Assembly (NCBI RefSeq): GCF_900103365.1
Contig: NZ_LT629703.1
Span: 6,434,501-6,498,500 of the forward strand
Reading direction: 5' to 3'
Origin: Afipia sp. GAS231
GTDB lineage: Bacteria; Pseudomonadota; Alphaproteobacteria; Rhizobiales; Xanthobacteraceae
Length of the DNA stretch: 64,000 bases
Positions within the stretch are counted from its first letter, which is position 1. Every line of letters begins with the position of its first letter. Shown here in pieces: positions 61,100 to 64,000 of the stretch. The translations under genes and the position numbers were made by a program. A model generated the notes under the pieces. It made no database searches. It was not told the DNA's origin and was given only the letters and a program-made list of their open reading frames with translations.

Positions 61100-61572
61100 C
61101 GCTGCGCCTCCGCAACCAGCGCGTCGATCCGCACTTCGTCGAGCCGTCCGATGACTCGGCCATCGAGCATGGCCGACGGCGCAGTGGCGCAGAGGCCGAG
61201 GCAATAGATCGGCTCCAGCGTGACGCGCGCATCCGCGGTGGTGTTTCCAAGTGAAATACCGAGCTTTGCTTCCGCGCGCGCGGCGAGTGCGTCACCACCT
61301 GCAGCCTGACACGCCTCGGCGCGACATAGTTTCAGCACGTGGCGGCCGGCGGGCTGGTGGCGGAAATCATGATAGAAGGTGAATACGCCGTGGATCTCGG
61401 CGCGCGACAAATTGAGCGCCTGCGCGATCATCGGAATCGCGGGCTCGGGGACGTAACCGAAGGCTTCCTGCAGCGCGTGCAGGATCACCAGCGTTGGACC
61501 CTCAAGCTTGTCGTGTTCGGCGATGATCTCGGCGCCGCGCGCCTCGTTCCAGGGTTCGTAGACCGATGTCAT
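61096..61572 (-). CDS. fdsG: NAD-dependent formate dehydrogenase gamma subunit (NuoE-like)
   Basis: About 158 residues from the ATG at 61572. A NuoE-like 2Fe-2S protein: helical N-terminus (LVILHALQEAFGYVPEPAIP, EIHGVFTFYHDFR), then the four cluster cysteines in KLCRAEACQ and YCLGLCATAPSAML. It relays electrons within the FdsGBA complex. It is the first gene of the operon and is divergent from a LysR regulator. Overlap with fdsB is by ATGA. Confidence 0.94.
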   Translation of the reverse strand: MTSVYEPWNEARGAEIIAEHDKLEGPTLVILHALQEAFGYVPEPAIPMIAQALNLSRAEIHGVFTFYHDFRHQPAGRHVLKLCRAEACQAAGGDALAARAEAKLGISLGNTTADARVTLEPIYCLGLCATAPSAMLDGRVIGRLDEVRIDALVAEAQR

Positions 61573-61628
61573 CCGCGTTCTCACTCAGAGGGTTATGGCC
61601 CGCGGATCAGAATTGGAATTGCTCCAGA

Positions 61629-61680
61629 TATCAATAAAGCTGTCTCATGCTGCGATACGGAAACGCTATCAATAGGCTGT
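61629..61680. promoter_or_regulatory. repeated LysR-type site candidate, fds operon control region
   Basis: TATCAATAAAGCTGT (61629-61643) and TATCAATAGGCTGT (61667-61680) are near-identical direct repeats 38 bp apart in the fdsG/LysR divergent region. They are reasonable operators for the divergently encoded LysR protein. Confidence 0.45.
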
Positions 61681-61813
61681 TGAAATGGGACGATATGGAA
61701 TCGCAATGACGGCAAAATCGCGCGTTTGGGCCGCGGCTTTTGCCATAGGGACACAGCTGTGGCCGTGCTATTTGTGACGGTGGGATTCATGGTTAACTTT
61801 TGGGGCGCATTTC

Positions 61814-62704
61814 TTGATCGACAAGCTTGAACTTCTGCTGGCGCTGGCCAAGGAGCGGCACTTCGGCCGGGCCGCCGAGGCCTGCGGCGTCACCCAGCCG
61901 ACGATGTCAACCAGCCTCAAGCAGCTCGAGGAAATCCTCGGCGTCATGCTGGTGCAGCGCGGCTCGCGCTTCCAGGGCTTTACGCCGGAGGGTGAACGCA
62001 CGCTCGACTGGGCGCGGCGGATCGTCGGCGATGCCCGCGCGATGCGGCAGGAGATCAACGGCCTCAAGGACAAGCTGTCCGGCGAGATCAGGCTTGCCGC
62101 GATCCCGACCGTGCTCGGCATGGTGGCGTCGCTGACGACGCCGTTCCGCGCCAAACATCCCGACGTGCAGTTTCAAATCCGCTCCTGCACCTCGGCCGAT
62201 GTGCTGGGGCTGTTGGAAAATCTCGAGGTCGATGCCGGGCTGACCTATATCGAGAACGAGCCGATCGGCAAGGTTCGCACGATTCCGCTCTACAACGAAA
62301 GCTACCGGCTGTTGACGGCGCCGGACGCGATGTTCGGCGACCGCAAGCAGGTGACGTGGAAGGAGGTCGGGCAGGTGCCGCTGTGCCTGTTGACGCCGGA
62401 CATGCAGAACCGCCGCATCATCGACCGCGCGCTCAAATCGGTGGGCGCGGAAGCCGTTCCGACGCTGACGTCGAACTCGCTGCTGGTGCTCTACACCCAC
62501 GTCAAGACCGGGCGCTGGGCCAGCGTGATGCCGGCGAAGCTGGCCGAGACGCTGGGGCTCGCGGATGCCGTCCGCAGCATTCCGATCGTCGACCCGGTCG
62601 TTAACTACAGCATCGGCCTCGTGATCCCGCAGCGCGATCCGATGACGCCGCTGATCGCTGCGCTGGTGCAGGTCGCGCGCGAAGTGGCGCCGACGCTGGA
62701 GTAG
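61814..62704 (+). CDS. LysR family regulator divergent from the fds operon
   Basis: A 296-residue regulator with a TTG start. The winged helix-turn-helix lies at the N-terminus (LALAKERHFGRAAEACGVTQ, then PTMSTSLKQLEEILGVMLVQ), and the effector domain follows residue 90 (IRLAAIPTVLGMVASLTTPF). Its position next to fdsG, with repeated sites between, makes it the likely regulator of formate oxidation, but the effector is unknown. The intergenic region is about 240 bp. Confidence 0.9.
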   Translation: MIDKLELLLALAKERHFGRAAEACGVTQPTMSTSLKQLEEILGVMLVQRGSRFQGFTPEGERTLDWARRIVGDARAMRQEINGLKDKLSGEIRLAAIPTVLGMVASLTTPFRAKHPDVQFQIRSCTSADVLGLLENLEVDAGLTYIENEPIGKVRTIPLYNESYRLLTAPDAMFGDRKQVTWKEVGQVPLCLLTPDMQNRRIIDRALKSVGAEAVPTLTSNSLLVLYTHVKTGRWASVMPAKLAETLGLADAVRSIPIVDPVVNYSIGLVIPQRDPMTPLIAALVQVAREVAPTLE

Positions 62705-62716
62705 GCCGCCAGCGGA

Positions 62717-64000
62717 TCAGGCCGCGACCGACAGCTTCGCCTTCGTGGGATCGCGCGGCAGGGTGATGCGAACGACGGTGCCGGTGCCGAGCTTGGATCG
62801 CAGCCGCATCTTGCCGCCGTGCAGATGGGTCAGCGACCGCGCGATCGCAAGGCCCAATCCCGAGCCCTGATAGGTCTTGGTGAGCTGGCTCTCGACCTGC
62901 TCGAACGGCTTGCCGAGCCGCCGCAGCGATTCCGGGGCGATGCCGATGCCGGTGTCGGCGATCACAAGCACGATGGAATCGGTCAGCACCCGGCTGCGGA
63001 CGATGACGCGGCCGTCGTCGGGGGTGAATTTTACGGCGTTCGAGAGCAGGTTGACGAAGATCTGCTTGACCGCGCGGCGGTCGGCCACCAGCGCGATGGT
63101 GTTTTCGAGTTCGGCGTCGAGCGTCAGGCGCTTGTCCTCGGCGCGGCCGGAGACCACCCGCACCGACTCCGCCACGATGTTCGACAGATCGAGCTGCTCC
63201 ATGTCGAGCTTCATGCGGCCGGCCTCGATCTTCGACATGTCGAGGATGTCGTTGATGACCTCGAGCAGGTATTTTCCCGAAGTCAGGATGTCGTGGCAGT
63301 ACTCCTGATACTTGTCGGAGCCGAGCACGCCGAACATGCCAGAGCCCATGATCTCGGAGAAGCCGATGATGGCGTTGAGCGGCGTGCGCAGTTCGTGGCT
63401 CATATTGGCGAGGAATTTCGACTTGGCCTGGTTGGCTTCCTCGGCGCGGTTCTTCTCCTGCGAGTATTTTTCGGCAAGGTCGGCCAGCTCGGTCTGGGAT
63501 TTCTTCAGGTCGAGCACGTTGGCGCGCAGGCGGCCGTCGTTCTCGATCAGCTTCTGCTCGTGCTCCTTGATCCGGGTGATGTCGGTGCCGACCGAGACGT
63601 AGCCGCCGTCCTTGGTGCGGCGTTCCGAGATGTGCAGCCAGCTGCTGTCGTCGAGTTGCGCCTCGAAGGTGCGGGCGCCGGGTGCGTGGATGCCGGCGTC
63701 CTGCAGCCGGGTGCGGACTTCCGGCATGCTGCCGACCTCGATCACGGTCTCGTAGGAGGTGCCCGGCGTCACCGCCGAGTCCGGCAGCTTGTGCAGGCGC
63801 TGGAAGTGCGAATTACAAAGTACCAGCCGGTCTTCCGCGTCCCACAGCACGAAGGCTTCCGGAATGGTCTCGATGGCGTCGCGCAGCCGCAAGTCGGCCT
63901 CGACGGTCTTTTCGGCGAGGCTCTTCTGTTCGGTGATGTCGACGGCGATGCCGATCAGATGCAGGCCGGCATCGGCCGCGGCCTGGCTGAGTTCGCAGCG
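62717..64000 (-). CDS. PAS-domain sensor histidine kinase, PleC-like (N-terminus beyond right edge)
   Basis: The frame is open to the end of the window, giving 427 residues of the C-terminal part. Features are the end of a PAS/PAC unit (LHLIGIAVDITEQKSL), a second PAS (RLRDAIETIPEAFVLWDAED...VGTDITRIKEHE), a coiled coil (LAEKYSQEKNRAEEANQAKS), the HisKA box MSHELRTPLNAIIGFSEIMG and a HATPase domain (NLLSNAVKFTPDD; GSGLGLAIARSLTHLHGG). The HisKA sequence resembles the PleC/DivJ/PdhS class. N-terminal membrane segments cannot be judged. It is convergent with the LysR gene, 12 nt apart. Confidence 0.88.
   Translation of the reverse strand, partial: RCELSQAAADAGLHLIGIAVDITEQKSLAEKTVEADLRLRDAIETIPEAFVLWDAEDRLVLCNSHFQRLHKLPDSAVTPGTSYETVIEVGSMPEVRTRLQDAGIHAPGARTFEAQLDDSSWLHISERRTKDGGYVSVGTDITRIKEHEQKLIENDGRLRANVLDLKKSQTELADLAEKYSQEKNRAEEANQAKSKFLANMSHELRTPLNAIIGFSEIMGSGMFGVLGSDKYQEYCHDILTSGKYLLEVINDILDMSKIEAGRMKLDMEQLDLSNIVAESVRVVSGRAEDKRLTLDAELENTIALVADRRAVKQIFVNLLSNAVKFTPDDGRVIVRSRVLTDSIVLVIADTGIGIAPESLRRLGKPFEQVESQLTKTYQGSGLGLAIARSLTHLHGGKMRLRSKLGTGTVVRITLPRDPTKAKLSVAA

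Noticed and set aside
1..64000. CRISPR arrays, rRNA and tRNA genes
   Set aside because: I looked for regularly spaced repeats and for tRNA/rRNA hallmarks and saw none that I could support; a dedicated scan could still find a divergent tRNA.

Overview
This 64 kb window is high-GC chromosomal DNA from an alphaproteobacterium, most likely Bradyrhizobium or a close relative in the Nitrobacteraceae. The main reasons are the feuP-feuQ / cycHJKL / degP / two-component pair / glnE order, the soluble NAD-linked formate dehydrogenase operon (fdsGBA-fdhD-fdsD), a MucR/Ros-type regulator next to sufE, DivJ/PleC-class histidine kinases, and several families of palindromic intergenic repeats of the kind common in rhizobia. 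All assignments come from reading the sequence and from recall of protein families. No database search was run.

Layout. 1-8.3 kb is loosely packed accessory-looking DNA: the start of an AI-2E family permease, small hypothetical proteins, a TonB-like protein, an MFS exporter, an L,D-transpeptidase lipoprotein, an outer-membrane beta-barrel and an orphan periplasmic binding protein. 8.4-12.1 kb is a mobile-element zone with two different IS110-family transposases, one with a clear 15-bp inverted repeat at each end and a long non-coding 3' segment, plus structured intergenic repeats. 12.1-20.3 kb holds a class II aldolase, a GT-C type membrane protein, MucR, SufE, DUF5330, and a DivJ-like kinase overlapping a peptidoglycan-binding protein. 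20.3-26.7 kb holds GlxA/DJ-1 and LysR/metallo-beta-lactamase divergent pairs with DUF1491 and DUF2336 genes and a lipoprotein. 26.7-35.3 kb holds a DUF1254/DUF1214 pair, a class A penicillin-binding protein, a YcgN-like cysteine-cluster protein, a 14-helix drug exporter, a lipoprotein and a ThDP enzyme. 35.4-39.0 kb holds small proteins including an orphan Flp pilin, a Ku end-joining protein and a metallophosphatase.

39.2-55.4 kb is a long, mostly co-directional plus-strand block: FeuP/FeuQ-type two-component system, an unknown 468-residue protein, cytochrome c maturation genes ccmI-ccmE-ccmF-ccmH, DUF1993, DegP protease, a second two-component system and glnE. It links envelope sensing, periplasmic protein quality control, cytochrome c assembly and nitrogen control. 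55.5-61.6 kb is the minus-strand formate dehydrogenase operon with its divergent LysR regulator, and the window ends inside a PAS-type, PleC-like histidine kinase.

The signals most worth following are the non-coding segments of the two IS110-family elements (candidate guide/bridge RNAs), a 112-nt nested inverted repeat at 11600-11711, a MucR paralogue lacking standard zinc ligands, the kinase/peptidoglycan-binding overlap, and small proteins around the orphan Flp pilin.
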